A DNA stretch of 64,000 nucleotides. Origin: Actinomycetota bacterium (lineage in GTDB: Bacteria; Actinomycetota; Actinomycetes; Propionibacteriales; Propionibacteriaceae). This document shows positions 44,291-54,517 of this stretch, piece by piece. The notes under the pieces are model-generated. The model saw nothing but the letters and a program-made list of their open reading frames with translations. It searched no databases and was not told the DNA's origin. The DNA lies in the NCBI GenBank assembly GCA_020161795.1, contig JAIUOR010000051.1:1-64000 (forward strand). The letters are read 5' to 3'. Positions within the stretch are counted from its first letter, which is position 1. Each line of letters begins with the position of its first letter. The translations under genes were made by a program, and so were the position numbers.

Positions 44291-45313
44291 TCAGGCGAGC
44301 ATGTCCCGGACGAGGGGGACGACCCGGCTGCCGTACAGCTCGATCGAGCGAAGCTGCTCGGCGTGCTGCACGGGCTGGTCGTACTTCAGGTCGAAGCGGT
44401 TCACCCGCAGCGTCCTCAAGGTGCCGGCGATCTTCCGCGCGACGGTCTCGGGGGAGCCGACGTACAGCGACCCGCTTTCGATCTCGCGTTCGAAGTCGCC
44501 CGCGGCGGGCGGCGGCCAGCCCCGCTCGGTCACCATGCGGCGGCGCATCGCCTGCCAGCCGCCGTGGACGAGCGCGCGAGCCTGCTCGTCGGTCTCGGCG
44601 ACCAGGCCTGGGGAGTGCACGGCGATGGGCTGGCGACCTGTATCGAACTCGTCCTGAGCGCGCTCGAACAGATCGATGTAGGGGGCGAACCGCGCGGCGG
44701 GGCCGCCGATGATCGCCAGGAACAGGCCGAAGCCGTAGCGGGCGGTGCGCACCACGGATTCCGGGCTCCCGCCGACGCCGACCCAGGCCCGCAGGCCCCG
44801 CGCGGTCTCGGGGTAGACCCGCTGGTCGGTGAGGGCGGCGCGGGTCGATCCGCTCCAGGTCACCGGCTCCTCCTTGAGCAGCCCGGCCAGCAGTCCGAGC
44901 TTCTCCTCGAACAGCACCTCGTAGTCGTTCAGGTCGTAGCCGAACAGCGGGAAGGATTCGGTGAACGAGCCGCGTCCGGCAACGATCTCCGCGCGCCCGT
45001 CCGACACCGCGTCGAGCGTGGCGAACCGCTCGAACACCCGCACCGGATCGTCCGAGCTCAGCACGGTCACGGTCGAGCCGAGCCGGAGCCGACGGGTGCG
45101 CGCCGCGATGGCCGCCAGTACCATCTCCGGGCTGGAGACGGCGAAATCCGGCCGATGGTGCTCGCCGACCCCGAAGAAGTCCAGGCCGAGCTGGTCGGCG
45201 GTGACCCCGTCCTCGACCAGATCCCGGATCACCTGCGCATGATGGACCGGGCGCCCTTCCGCGTCGCGGGTCACACCACCGAAGGTGTCCAGGCCGAACT
45301 CGATCCCACTCAT
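44291..45313 (-). CDS. LLM-class flavin-dependent oxidoreductase
   Basis: Protein of 340 aa, luciferase-like monooxygenase fold. Typical texts: LDFFGVGEHHRPDFAVSSP, LGSTVTVLSSDDPVRVFE and AEIVAGRGSFTESFPLFGY. It would use reduced flavin (FMN or F420; the subgroup cannot be told by eye). The ATG at 45313 is chosen over an upstream frame start at 45328. It lies 52 nt after the P450 gene on the same strand. The 273 nt before the astacin start (44018-44290) hold no other gene. Confidence 0.87.
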   Translation of the reverse strand: MSGIEFGLDTFGGVTRDAEGRPVHHAQVIRDLVEDGVTADQLGLDFFGVGEHHRPDFAVSSPEMVLAAIAARTRRLRLGSTVTVLSSDDPVRVFERFATLDAVSDGRAEIVAGRGSFTESFPLFGYDLNDYEVLFEEKLGLLAGLLKEEPVTWSGSTRAALTDQRVYPETARGLRAWVGVGGSPESVVRTARYGFGLFLAIIGGPAARFAPYIDLFERAQDEFDTGRQPIAVHSPGLVAETDEQARALVHGGWQAMRRRMVTERGWPPPAAGDFEREIESGSLYVGSPETVARKIAGTLRTLRVNRFDLKYDQPVQHAEQLRSIELYGSRVVPLVRDMLA

Positions 45314-45365
45314 GCAGCGCACAACCATGCCCGCGGCGGCGGGTATTCCCGTCGCGAGCCGGCCG

Positions 45366-46526
45366 CTACGCCGGATCGAGGACGATCGGCACCTTCGCCC
45401 AGCCGCTGACCGGGGGCAGCTCGCGCACCGGGCCTCGCTCGTGGGACATCGTGATGCGGCTGGTGCGGGCGAGCAGCTCCCAGATGATCACCCGCAGCTC
45501 CATGAGCGTCAGCGCACGACCGGGGCAGACGTGGGGGCCGACGCCGAAGACCAGGTTGTTGCCGGCGTGATCGGCGGGATTGAAGGCGTCCGGTTCGGCG
45601 AAGGCATCCGGATCGCGGTTGGCCGCGGTCCAGTTGAGGACGACCCGGGAGCCTGCCGCGATCAGCTCCTTCCCGACGACCACGTCGCGAGTGGCGACCC
45701 GGCGGTTGGAGACGAAGGGATCGTCGATCCGGAGGATCTCCTCCACGGCATCCTCGAAATCGCCCACCCGGCCGTCGGCGACGAGTTGCCGCAGGTGGCT
45801 CTGCAGCGCGACGTCGGTGGCCAGGTGGTGGACGATCACACCGACGCAGGCAGCCAGCGAGGCGAGATCGCCGGCCGTCCAGTTGCGCAGGATGGAGACG
45901 ATCTCGGCATGCTCCAGCGGACGACCGTCCACCCGGTCGTTCATCAGGCGGGCGGTGACATCGTCCAGCGAGCCGTCGCGGCGGGCGTCCAGCAGGCGAC
46001 TGATGATCGCGTCGAACCGCTCGGCCACCTCGGCCATGCGCGCACGCTCCCCCGAGCGGGTCGCCTCGCGGTTGTCGGCAACCCAGTCGACCAGCTCCTG
46101 CTCGATCTCGGACGGCCACCCCAGCCAGGTGCTCTGCACCCGCACCGCGAACGGCGTGCCGATGTCGAGCACCGTGCGAACCGTGGCCCCACGCGGCAAC
46201 GCGGCGACGATCGCGGCGGCGTGCGCGCGGCACTGCGGCTCCTGGGCCGCGACCTCCGCCTCTGTCAGGTAGGCGTCGATGAGCCGGCGGTAGGCGCGGT
46301 GCTCCTCGCCGTCCAGGCTGTTGGGCAGGGCCCGGTGCGCGGAGACCGCGCTGGAGAAGGTCTCCGGATCGAGGGCGGCGGCACGCACGTCGGCGTGCGC
46401 GAGCAGCGTCACCGCGCCATCCGGCGTCCGCGCGACGGGGCAGGTCTGGCGTTGCGCGTCCAACATGACGCGCAGATCAGGCTGCGTCCCCGCCTCCAGG
46501 TGTTCGTCATCGAGAAGGTCGGCCAT
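45366..46526 (-). CDS. Cytochrome P450 with a changed I-helix motif
   Basis: Protein of 386 aa, normal for soluble actinobacterial P450s. The heme loop FGVGPHVCPG has the Cys ligand at 334; ExxR is E263-R266. The I-helix reads TAGDLASLAA (217-226) instead of AG(D/E)xT, so the usual threonine of the acid-alcohol pair is not in its place. The ATG at 46526 directly precedes MADLLDDEH. An LLM oxidoreductase gene follows. Substrate unknown. Confidence 0.9.
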   Translation of the reverse strand: MADLLDDEHLEAGTQPDLRVMLDAQRQTCPVARTPDGAVTLLAHADVRAAALDPETFSSAVSAHRALPNSLDGEEHRAYRRLIDAYLTEAEVAAQEPQCRAHAAAIVAALPRGATVRTVLDIGTPFAVRVQSTWLGWPSEIEQELVDWVADNREATRSGERARMAEVAERFDAIISRLLDARRDGSLDDVTARLMNDRVDGRPLEHAEIVSILRNWTAGDLASLAACVGVIVHHLATDVALQSHLRQLVADGRVGDFEDAVEEILRIDDPFVSNRRVATRDVVVGKELIAAGSRVVLNWTAANRDPDAFAEPDAFNPADHAGNNLVFGVGPHVCPGRALTLMELRVIIWELLARTSRITMSHERGPVRELPPVSGWAKVPIVLDPA

Positions 46527-46626
46527 GGGATGAGGATACGATCCTCGCCGCCGGTCGCACCCGGGGCAATAGACTCCATCCCATGCTCCGGTTCGGTCCG
46601 CGCCAGCCCCGACCCTCCCGCGCAGC

Positions 46627-47946
46627 GTGACCGCCCATTCGCCGGAGGCTGCGCCGATCGACCTCCCCAAGCAGCCAGGCACCCTTCGCCGGCTGATGCA
46701 GGATCGCCCCGCGTGGGTCGACCGGACGATAGCGGGGTGCTATCTGCTGGGCAGCACCGGGTTGGCCCTGCTGGGCGCACTCGTTCCGGACGGGACGGGA
46801 GGCGCCCCCGAATCCTCGATCCCGCCCTACCTGCTGTTCCCGCAACTGCTGCTCCTGCTGCTGCTCGTCGCCGTCACCTTCACGGCCCTGCTGCTGCGGC
46901 GGAGGTACCCCCTGACCGGCCTGATTGCCGTCCTCGTCGTCACGGGGATCGCACCCAGCGACATGCTTCCGGCGGCGGGCGCCACCGTGGCGATCGTCAT
47001 CCTGCTCTACTCGGTTCCGGTGTATCGCTCGGTGCGGGCCGGCTGGGTCGGCTACGGGCTCTCGGTCGTGGCGTCCTTCCTGTCCGTGCCGGCGCTGCGA
47101 CAGGAGCCCCCTGCCGACCTGTTCTCCCCCGACGGGCTCATCACCTTCGCCATCACGTCGGGGTTGCTGATGCTCATCCCCGTGATGGTCGGCATCAACG
47201 CCGGCAACCGCCGTCGGTACACCGAGGCGATCATCGATCGTGCCCATCAGCTGGCGCGGGAACGCGACCAGCTGGCACGCCTGGCCGTGGCCGAGGAACG
47301 CTCCCGGATCGCTCGCGAGATGCACGACATCGTCGCCCACTCGGTTTCGGTGATGGTGATGTTGTCGGAGGGCGCGGCTCGCGCCGCCCAGATCGAGCCG
47401 GCGGAGGCCGCCCGGGCGATGGAGCAGTCCGCCGAGACCGGACGCGCCGCCCTGGCCGAGATGCGCCGGCTGATCGGCGCCCTTCGGGATCCGGGCACGG
47501 CCTCCGAGCCGGCCGCGGAGTACGAGCCGGCGCCGGGAATCGATGCCCTGCCCGAGCTGATCGAGGGCTTCCGCGCGGCCGGGCTGACGGTCGAACTCGT
47601 CCTGCAGGGAAAACCGTCCGGCGCCGAGGACCAGGGCCGGGAACTCGCGATCTACCGCACCGTGCAGGAGGCACTGACCAATACCCTGCGCCACGCCGGG
47701 CGGGGGGCGTCGGCAACGGTCCTGGTGGACGAACGGAACGGCCTGGTGCGGATCACCGACGACGGCGGCACGCCGGGCCAGACCGCCCCCATGACCGGGG
47801 TGGGTTCGGGGCAGGGGCTGGTCGGGCTGGCCGAGCGGGTGCGGGTCTTCGGCGGCGAGCTGGAGCATGGCCCGACCGACTCGGGCGGCTGGCAGGTCAC
47901 CGCGACCCTGCCCCCCGCCGGCGCGAAGGAAGGCCGTCATGACTGA
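46627..47946 (+). CDS. Sensor histidine kinase, NarL-type (HisKA_3)
   Basis: Protein of 439 aa, GTG start. Five or six transmembrane helices (about 35-190), then a dimerisation domain with the H-box REMHDIVAHSVSVM, and an HATPase_c domain (NTLRHAG N-box, VRITDDGG, GQGLVGLAERV). The response regulator gene overlaps its end by 8 nt, and an ABC exporter follows, which this system probably controls. Confidence 0.92.
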   Translation: MTAHSPEAAPIDLPKQPGTLRRLMQDRPAWVDRTIAGCYLLGSTGLALLGALVPDGTGGAPESSIPPYLLFPQLLLLLLLVAVTFTALLLRRRYPLTGLIAVLVVTGIAPSDMLPAAGATVAIVILLYSVPVYRSVRAGWVGYGLSVVASFLSVPALRQEPPADLFSPDGLITFAITSGLLMLIPVMVGINAGNRRRYTEAIIDRAHQLARERDQLARLAVAEERSRIAREMHDIVAHSVSVMVMLSEGAARAAQIEPAEAARAMEQSAETGRAALAEMRRLIGALRDPGTASEPAAEYEPAPGIDALPELIEGFRAAGLTVELVLQGKPSGAEDQGRELAIYRTVQEALTNTLRHAGRGASATVLVDERNGLVRITDDGGTPGQTAPMTGVGSGQGLVGLAERVRVFGGELEHGPTDSGGWQVTATLPPAGAKEGRHD

Positions 47947-48613
47947 ACAGATCCGCGTCCTGCTGGTGGACGACCAGGACCTGATCCGCACCGGGTTCCG
48001 GCTGATCCTGTTGCGCGAACCGGACATCGTGGTGGTCGGCGAGGCCACCGACGGCCATGGCGCGCTCACCACGCTGGCCGGTCTCGACGGAGCCTGCGAT
48101 GTGGTGCTGATGGACGTCCGGATGCCGCGGATGAACGGCATCGACGCCACCCGCCGGATCGTGGCGGAGCATCCGCGGGTGCGGGTGCTGGTGCTCACCA
48201 CCTTCGATCTGGACGAGTACGCGCAGGCGGCGATCCAGGCCGGTGCCGGCGGCTTCCTGCTCAAGGACGCGCGTCCGACCGAACTGGTCGACGCGATCCG
48301 CCGGGTCGCGCAGGGGGACGCGGTGATGGCGCCTTCCACCATGCGACGGATGCTGGAGCATCTGCGCGCCGGCGACCCGGCCGTCAGCCCGCCGCCGACG
48401 CCCGAAGCCGCTGACGATGCGCTGGACGCGCTGACCGAGCGGGAGCGCGAGGTGCTGGCGCTCATCGCCGAGGGGCTCAACAACGCCGAGATCAGCGAGC
48501 GGCTCTTCCTCTCCGAGTCCACCGTGAAGACCCACGTCGGCCGGGTGCTCTTCAAGCTCGACCTGCGCGACCGCATCCACGCCGTGATCTTCGCCAAGGA
48601 GCGGGGGGTCTAG
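47939..48613 (+). CDS. NarL-family response regulator
   Basis: Protein of 224 aa. Receiver: LVDDQDLIR, phospho-acceptor Asp in [20 protein letters not shown] and FLLKDARP. The LuxR-type HTH at about 160-220 ([20 protein letters not shown], then STVKTHVGRVLFKLDLRDR). The ATG at 47939 overlaps the kinase gene. Its likely targets are the ABC genes 157 nt downstream. Confidence 0.93.
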   Translation: MTEQIRVLLVDDQDLIRTGFRLILLREPDIVVVGEATDGHGALTTLAGLDGACDVVLMDVRMPRMNGIDATRRIVAEHPRVRVLVLTTFDLDEYAQAAIQAGAGGFLLKDARPTELVDAIRRVAQGDAVMAPSTMRRMLEHLRAGDPAVSPPPTPEAADDALDALTEREREVLALIAEGLNNAEISERLFLSESTVKTHVGRVLFKLDLRDRIHAVIFAKERGV

Positions 48614-48731
48614 CCGAGGCGGTTCCGCCGGGTGACCGCCGGGAGTAGTACCCAGGTACCACCCGCCCCGGCCGCCGGACGCCAAGACGGTACCGACGGG
48701 CGACGCGGGGCATCAGCCGGGCTCGAAAGAC

Positions 48732-48759
48732 TCGGGTCGAGGAGAAAACCCCGACCCGA
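48732..48759 (+). promoter_or_regulatory. Inverted repeat in the leader of the ABC transporter operon
   Basis: TCGGGTCG (48732-48739) and CGACCCGA (48752-48759) are exact complements around a 12-nt loop that contains GAGGAG. It ends 10 nt before the ATP-binding-protein start at 48770. It may be an operator for the neighbouring NarL-type regulator or an RNA hairpin affecting translation. Confidence 0.45.
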
Positions 48760-48769
48760 AGGAACCGAC

Positions 48770-49708
48770 ATGATCAAAGCCCGCGGCCTTACCAAGCACT
48801 ACGGCGACAAGGTGGCCCTGGACGATGTCAGCTTCGACATCGCGCCCGGCCGGGTGACCGGCTTCCTCGGCCCCAACGGCGCCGGCAAGTCCACCTCGAT
48901 GAGGCTGATGGTCGGCCTCGACCGTCCCACCGCCGGCGAGGTGACCATCGCCGGCCGGCCGTTCTCGCAGCACCGGGCACCGCTCGCGGTCGCCGGGGTG
49001 CTGCTGGACGCGAAGGGCGTCCATCCCGGACGGACCGCGCGCAGCCACCTGCGCGCGCTTGCCGCGACGCACGGCATCAGCAACCGGCGGGTCGACCAGG
49101 TGCTGGGGCTGACCGGCCTCACCCCGGTGGCCAACCGGCGGATCGGCGGCTTCTCCCTGGGCATGGGACAGCGGCTGGGCATCGCGGCGGCGCTGCTGGG
49201 CGACCCGCAGGTGCTGATCCTCGACGAACCGGTCAATGGGCTCGACCCCGATGGCGTGCTGTGGGTGCGCAACCTGGTGCGCAGCCAGGCGGCCGAGGGC
49301 AAGACCGTCCTGCTCTCCAGCCACCTGATGAGCGAGATGGCCCAGACCGCCGACCACATCATCGTGCTGGGGCGGGGACGCCTCATCGCCGATGCCCCGG
49401 TGTCCGAACTGCTCGGCGCCGGCGGCGCTCAGGTGCGGGTGACCACCCCGGAGGCCTCCCGGCTGGTCCACCTCCTGCGGACGACGCGCCCGGGCCAACC
49501 CGGCGACACGGAGCTGACCATCGAGGTGGAGACCGGTGGGACGCTGCTGGTGCGCGGCGCGGAGGCGCGGCAGATCGGCCGGCTCTGCGCCCACGAGGGC
49601 ATCGAACTGCACCAGCTCACCAGCGTCACCAGCAGCCTGGAGGACGCCTACCTCGCCCTGACCCGCGACGAACTCGAATACCAGACGGCCGAACCCGCCG
49701 CTGCCTGA
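48770..49708 (+). CDS. ABC transporter ATP-binding protein
   Basis: Protein of 312 aa. Walker A GPNGAGKST (about 35-43), signature-like FSLGMGQRLGIAAALL, Walker B VLILDEPVNGLDPDG and the H-loop SSHLMSE. The C-terminal part is typical of DrrA/BcrA-type exporters. AAGGA precedes the ATG at 48770. The permease gene follows after 34 nt, and a NarL-type two-component system precedes, an arrangement common for antibiotic or peptide resistance exporters. Confidence 0.94.
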   Translation: MIKARGLTKHYGDKVALDDVSFDIAPGRVTGFLGPNGAGKSTSMRLMVGLDRPTAGEVTIAGRPFSQHRAPLAVAGVLLDAKGVHPGRTARSHLRALAATHGISNRRVDQVLGLTGLTPVANRRIGGFSLGMGQRLGIAAALLGDPQVLILDEPVNGLDPDGVLWVRNLVRSQAAEGKTVLLSSHLMSEMAQTADHIIVLGRGRLIADAPVSELLGAGGAQVRVTTPEASRLVHLLRTTRPGQPGDTELTIEVETGGTLLVRGAEARQIGRLCAHEGIELHQLTSVTSSLEDAYLALTRDELEYQTAEPAAA

Positions 49709-49742
49709 CCCCCAACCACACCCACTGACGAGGAGTCCCCAC

Positions 49743-50594
49743 ATGACCACCACCACCCTGTCCCAGCCGGTCACCACCGCCACCGAGCAGGCCTCCCGGC
49801 TTCGCACCCTGGGCGTCATCGGCTCGGAATGGATCAAGGCGCTCTCGCTCCGCTCGATCCGCTGGAGCATCATCACCTCCATCGTGCTCGGCGTGGCGAT
49901 GAGCCTGGCCATCGGCGTCGCCATCCGCGAGCTGATGGCGGAGGAGCCCATCCCTGACCACGCCGCCTTCCTGGTCACCGTCACCAGCTTCCCGGCGAAC
50001 CTGCTGGCGCTGGTGTTCGGCGTGCTCGGAGTGTTCGTCTTCTCCAGCGAGTACGCCTCCGGCATGATCCTCTCAACGCTGACGGCGACCCCGCGCCGCG
50101 GGACCGTGCTCGTCGCCAAGGCCGTGGTGCTGACCGCGATCGCGACGATGGTCGCCGCGCTCGTCGTGACCGCCGGGGTGGGGATCGGCGTGGCACTGAT
50201 CCCCGAGTCGGCCGCTGCCATCTGGACGACGCAGGTGCTGACCGGCCTCGTCGGCACGGTGGTGTTCCTGGTCGCCGTCGCGCTGTTCTCCTTCGCCGTG
50301 GCGGGGATCGTACGCAGCACCGCCGGCGGGATCACCATCGTGGTGGCGGTGGTGTTCCTGCTCCCGACCCTGTTGCAGATCGTCGGCTCGATCGCGGACT
50401 GGCCGTGGGTCGACCTGGTGATGAACTACCTGCCCAGCACGCTGGGTCGCGTGCTCGGCGCCGGGATCACCGACACCATCGATCCGGCCGCGCCGACCCC
50501 GAGCTACTGGAATGCCCTGTTCGCGCTGGTCATGTGGGTGGTCCTCCCGATGAACGTCGCCGCCACCATGTTCAAGGCCCGCGACGCAGCGTGA
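49743..50594 (+). CDS. ABC transporter permease (ABC-2 type)
   Basis: Protein of 283 aa with six predicted transmembrane helices (IIVLGVAMSLAIG-like first helix at about 40-60, then LLALVFGVLGVFVFSSEYAS and others). The EYASGMI segment is typical of the ABC-2 permeases paired with DrrA-like ATPases. A gap of 34 nt with GAGGAG separates it from the ATPase gene. Its stop is 2 nt from the end of the convergent TetR gene. Confidence 0.9.
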   Translation: MTTTTLSQPVTTATEQASRLRTLGVIGSEWIKALSLRSIRWSIITSIVLGVAMSLAIGVAIRELMAEEPIPDHAAFLVTVTSFPANLLALVFGVLGVFVFSSEYASGMILSTLTATPRRGTVLVAKAVVLTAIATMVAALVVTAGVGIGVALIPESAAAIWTTQVLTGLVGTVVFLVAVALFSFAVAGIVRSTAGGITIVVAVVFLLPTLLQIVGSIADWPWVDLVMNYLPSTLGRVLGAGITDTIDPAAPTPSYWNALFALVMWVVLPMNVAATMFKARDAA

Positions 50595-50596
50595 CC

Positions 50597-51223
50597 TCAG
50601 CGGGTGCGGCGGATCCGGGAGAGCCAGTCCCGCGCGGTCGCAGCAGGGTTGATGCCGGGGCGAGCAGCCCCGGCATCGGCGCGTGGCAGGCCCTCCAGGT
50701 AGGCGGTGAGCACCTCCCGCTCGTCGAGCTCGGCGGTGTGGACGATCCGCTGCATCAGCAACGCATCCAGCAGGCCCACCAGATCCCGGCCGGACCCATC
50801 GGGGTCGGCCACGTCGAGCAGTTCGAGCACGGCGGAGGCGGTGGCGACGAAAGGCTCCGGCCGATGCACCAGGCCACCGCGGAGATCCGGATCGTGATGG
50901 TATTCCAGCAGCAGCAGCAGGCGGGCCCGCTGCTCGTCGGCGCGCTGCGCGGTGTCGTCCAGGGCTGCCACCAGAAGATCGGCGATCACCGCCGGGGCCA
51001 GGGTCTCCGGCAGCCGCGGGGGAATCAGCTCTCCCCTGGTTCGCTGGGCGAGATACACCACGATCAGGTCGATCAGCTCACGCCGGGTTCGGGCGTAGTA
51101 CGAGGTGGATCCCGTCGGCAGGCCGAGTTCGTCGTCCACGGCCCGGTGGGTCAGTGCCCGGACACCGCGGGAGGCGAGCACCCGGGCGCCCGCCTCGGCG
51201 ATCTGGATACGACGCTCCGGCAT
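50597..51223 (-). CDS. TetR-family regulator
   Basis: Protein of 208 aa. HTH at about 6-52 (RIQIAEAGARVLASRGVRAL, THRAVDDELGLPTGSTSYY). A C-terminal TetR_C-like helical domain follows. The ATG at 51223 has a GGAG site. Target unknown; the divergent neighbour is a broken LuxR-type fragment, and the convergent neighbour is an ABC permease gene. Confidence 0.87.
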   Translation of the reverse strand: MPERRIQIAEAGARVLASRGVRALTHRAVDDELGLPTGSTSYYARTRRELIDLIVVYLAQRTRGELIPPRLPETLAPAVIADLLVAALDDTAQRADEQRARLLLLLEYHHDPDLRGGLVHRPEPFVATASAVLELLDVADPDGSGRDLVGLLDALLMQRIVHTAELDEREVLTAYLEGLPRADAGAARPGINPAATARDWLSRIRRTR

Positions 51224-51267
51224 GCTCCGACTCCCCTCACGATCTGCTCTACAGACATAGAGTACCT

Positions 51268-51678
51268 TCACCACCCCTCACCGAGGTGCTCGTAGGCATC
51301 GAGCACCAGCACCACCGGCCCGGCCTCGACGAGGATGTCGGCGGCGATCCGCACCGGATCCACCGCGCGGCTCAGCCGCTCCTTGATCTGGAAGGCGGTC
51401 TCCTCGCTGAGGTCCCCCAGCCGGAACGCGCTGCTGGCGACGTGCTCCCAGAACGCCCGTCTGCTGGTCATCCCGGAGCTGAGCGACACCCAGGTCGCCG
51501 GCGGATCGTCCACCCGCTGCAACGACCAGCTGCGCAACAGGGTCGTCTTGCCACAACCACTGGGTCCCTGCACGACACACACCCGTACCAGGGGCGAATC
51601 GAGTACGCGGTACAGCCGAGGCCGATCCACCACACCAGCGATCGCGGCGGGCTCACCCTGCAATTCACCCGACGACAT
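51268..51678 (-). pseudogene. N-terminal fragment of a LuxR/MalT-type (LAL) ATP-binding regulator
   Basis: Frame of 136 aa with VVDRPRLYRVLDS, a full Walker A (GPSGCGKTTLL) and a Walker B-like VVLVLDAYEHLG, then a stop right after. LAL regulators are normally 850-950 aa with TPR and a C-terminal LuxR HTH, so about 85% is missing. The cut is just before the TetR gene. It is best read as a deletion remnant. Confidence 0.72.
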
Positions 51679-51771
51679 CCCCCTGTTGTATCAGCCCGCG
51701 CCCGTCTTTGACCATGGGTCGATCTCCGTAGGCCGATGAATTAACGCCGTCCCCATATCCCGCCTTGATAG

Positions 51772-52747
<976 letters not shown>

Positions 52748-52751
<4 letters not shown>

Positions 52752-53419
52752 GCGTCCGTCCCCTGCTCGGCGGCAACCTGGGAGAGCACCTGGGCGAAGG
52801 TCGCGGTCTCCTGGGCGCCCGAGACTCCGTACTTCCCGTCGAAGACGTAGAACGGGACGCCGGTGATGCCGTAGGCGCGGGCCTGTTCGCCGTCCGCCTT
52901 CACCGCGGGCAGGTACTCCCCCTCGGTGAGCGAGCGGACGACGTCCGTCCGGTCGAAACCGAGGCCGGCGGCGAGGTCTGCCAGGTCATCGATCCGCCCG
53001 ACATGGCCGCCGTCGATGAAATACGCCTGGAGCAGCGCCTCTTTCATCTCGGCCTGACGGCCGTGCGCCTTGGCGTAATGGAGCAGTTCGTGCGCCTTGA
53101 CGGTGTTGGTCTGGTGCATCGCGTCGAAGTCGTAGTCGAGCCCGACCGCCGCGGCGATGGAGGTCACCCGCTCCAGCATCTGCTCGACCTGCGGCAGGGA
53201 CATCCCCTTGCGATCGGCGAGGTACTGGGCCGGGGTGCCCTCGTAGTCGACCGGGGTATCCGGGGAGAGCTCGAAGGAGTGGTACTCCACCTCGACCGCA
53301 CCGTCGAAGCCGGCCACCGCCGCCTCGAACTTGCGCTTGCCGATGTAGCACCAGGGGCACTGCACGTCCGACCAGATATCGACCTTCACGGGTTCACTCA
53401 CACCGGGTGAAGCGATCAT
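52748..53419 (-). CDS. DsbA-family oxidoreductase (FrnE-like)
   Basis: Protein of 223 aa. The CPWC redox motif appears in SDVQCPWCYIGKRKF, and the cis-Pro loop in GITGVPFYVF. No signal peptide, so it is cytosolic like FrnE, linked to disulfide chemistry or polyketide/xenobiotic steps. The ATG at 53419 overlaps the stop of the esterase gene by 4 nt; a GTG at 53401 is possible. A small ORF is coupled to its end. Confidence 0.92.
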
Positions 53420-54399
53420 GCAGGAGCAGATATTCCCCCGCGGGCCGCCAGCCAGTCGGCCTGGCAGGCCCACTGGTAGGCCTCGCCGCCTTCGTGCTCG
53501 TTGAAGGGATACTCCGCGATCTCGGCATCGCCACCCGCCCAGTGGTTGAAGGCGGCGAAGACGGTGGACGGCGGGCAGATCGGGTCGAGGTGTCCCACCG
53601 AGAACAGCGCCGGCGCGGTCGCCCGCTTGGCGAAGTTCACGCCGTCGAAGTAGGCCAGCGTGCGGAAGACCTGCTCCAACGCGTCGCGGTGCACCGCCAG
53701 GTACTGAACGAGCTCGTAGTACGGGTGGGCGTCGGTCAACCCGACCGCCCGTTCGAAGTGGCACAGGAAGGGCGTGTCCGGCATCGCTCCGATCAGGCCC
53801 GGCAGCAGGCCCGCGGTGGCGATCGTCACTCCACCGCCCTGGCTGTGGCCGGTCACCGCAACCCGCGTGGGATCCACCTGGGGGAGTGACCGCAGCGTCT
53901 CGACGGCGCGCACGGCGTCGACGAAGAGCCGGCGGTAGTAGTACGTCTCCGGGCTCTCGACCCCGCGGGTCAGGTAGCCCGGGATAGCCGGCGCGGAACC
54001 CACCGGATCGGGGGTGACCCCACCCGTCCCCCATCGGCTGCCCTGGCCGCGGGTGTCCATCCGCAGGTAGGCGTAGCCCGCGTTCACCCAGTTCAGTCGC
54101 TCCTGCGGCATGCCCCGGCCACCGCCGTACCCGAGGAATTCGACCACTCCGGGCAACGGGCCCTCCGCCCCGGCGGGCAGCAGCAGCCAGGCCCGGATCG
54201 GGTGGCCGTCATAGCCGGCGAAGGTCACGTCGATCGTCTCCACCAGTTGGAGCCGGTTCTTCGCCGGCCGCAGCACCGGGGCCTCGGACGGGCAGTGGTC
54301 GGCCAGCGTCCGCGCCCAGAAAGCGTCGAAGTCGTCCGGCTCGGCGACGGTGGGACGGTAGTCGCGCAACTCGGCAGGCGAGAGGTCGAAGCGGGGCAT
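53416..54399 (-). CDS. Acetylxylan esterase/cephalosporin-C deacetylase-like hydrolase (CE7 type)
   Basis: Protein of 327 aa. CE7 hallmarks: RGQGSRWG, nucleophile in VTGHSQGGGV, Asp in VGHLDPICPP and His in NEHEGGE. No signal peptide, so it acts on imported acetylated sugars or other small acetyl esters. The ATG at 54399 follows AAAGGA. It forms an operon with the DsbA-like gene. Confidence 0.92.
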   Translation of the reverse strand: MPRFDLSPAELRDYRPTVAEPDDFDAFWARTLADHCPSEAPVLRPAKNRLQLVETIDVTFAGYDGHPIRAWLLLPAGAEGPLPGVVEFLGYGGGRGMPQERLNWVNAGYAYLRMDTRGQGSRWGTGGVTPDPVGSAPAIPGYLTRGVESPETYYYRRLFVDAVRAVETLRSLPQVDPTRVAVTGHSQGGGVTIATAGLLPGLIGAMPDTPFLCHFERAVGLTDAHPYYELVQYLAVHRDALEQVFRTLAYFDGVNFAKRATAPALFSVGHLDPICPPSTVFAAFNHWAGGDAEIAEYPFNEHEGGEAYQWACQADWLAARGGISAPA

Positions 54400-54482
54400 C
54401 GTTGTCCTTTCCGCCGCCACGCTATCGATCCCTTCGGCCGAGTGCCAGCGCCGCGGGAATGAATCGGGCACGACACCGGTTC

Positions 54483-54506
54483 AGATACATGCACACGCAT
54501 ATATCT
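54483..54506. promoter_or_regulatory. 24-bp palindrome upstream of the LLM-MarR-reductase operon
   Basis: AGATACATGC (54483-54492) and GCATATATCT (54497-54506) are complementary at 9 of 10 positions around ACAC. It lies just upstream of the ribosome-binding site of the LLM gene (start 54518), a typical place for the operator of the MarR protein encoded in the same operon. Confidence 0.65.
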
Positions 54507-54517
54507 CAGGAGTCAGC

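Noticed and set aside
46507-48597. 696-codon minus-strand frame across the kinase and regulator genes
   Set aside because: Ser/Arg/Gln-rich shadow; the plus-strand two-component pair is unambiguous.
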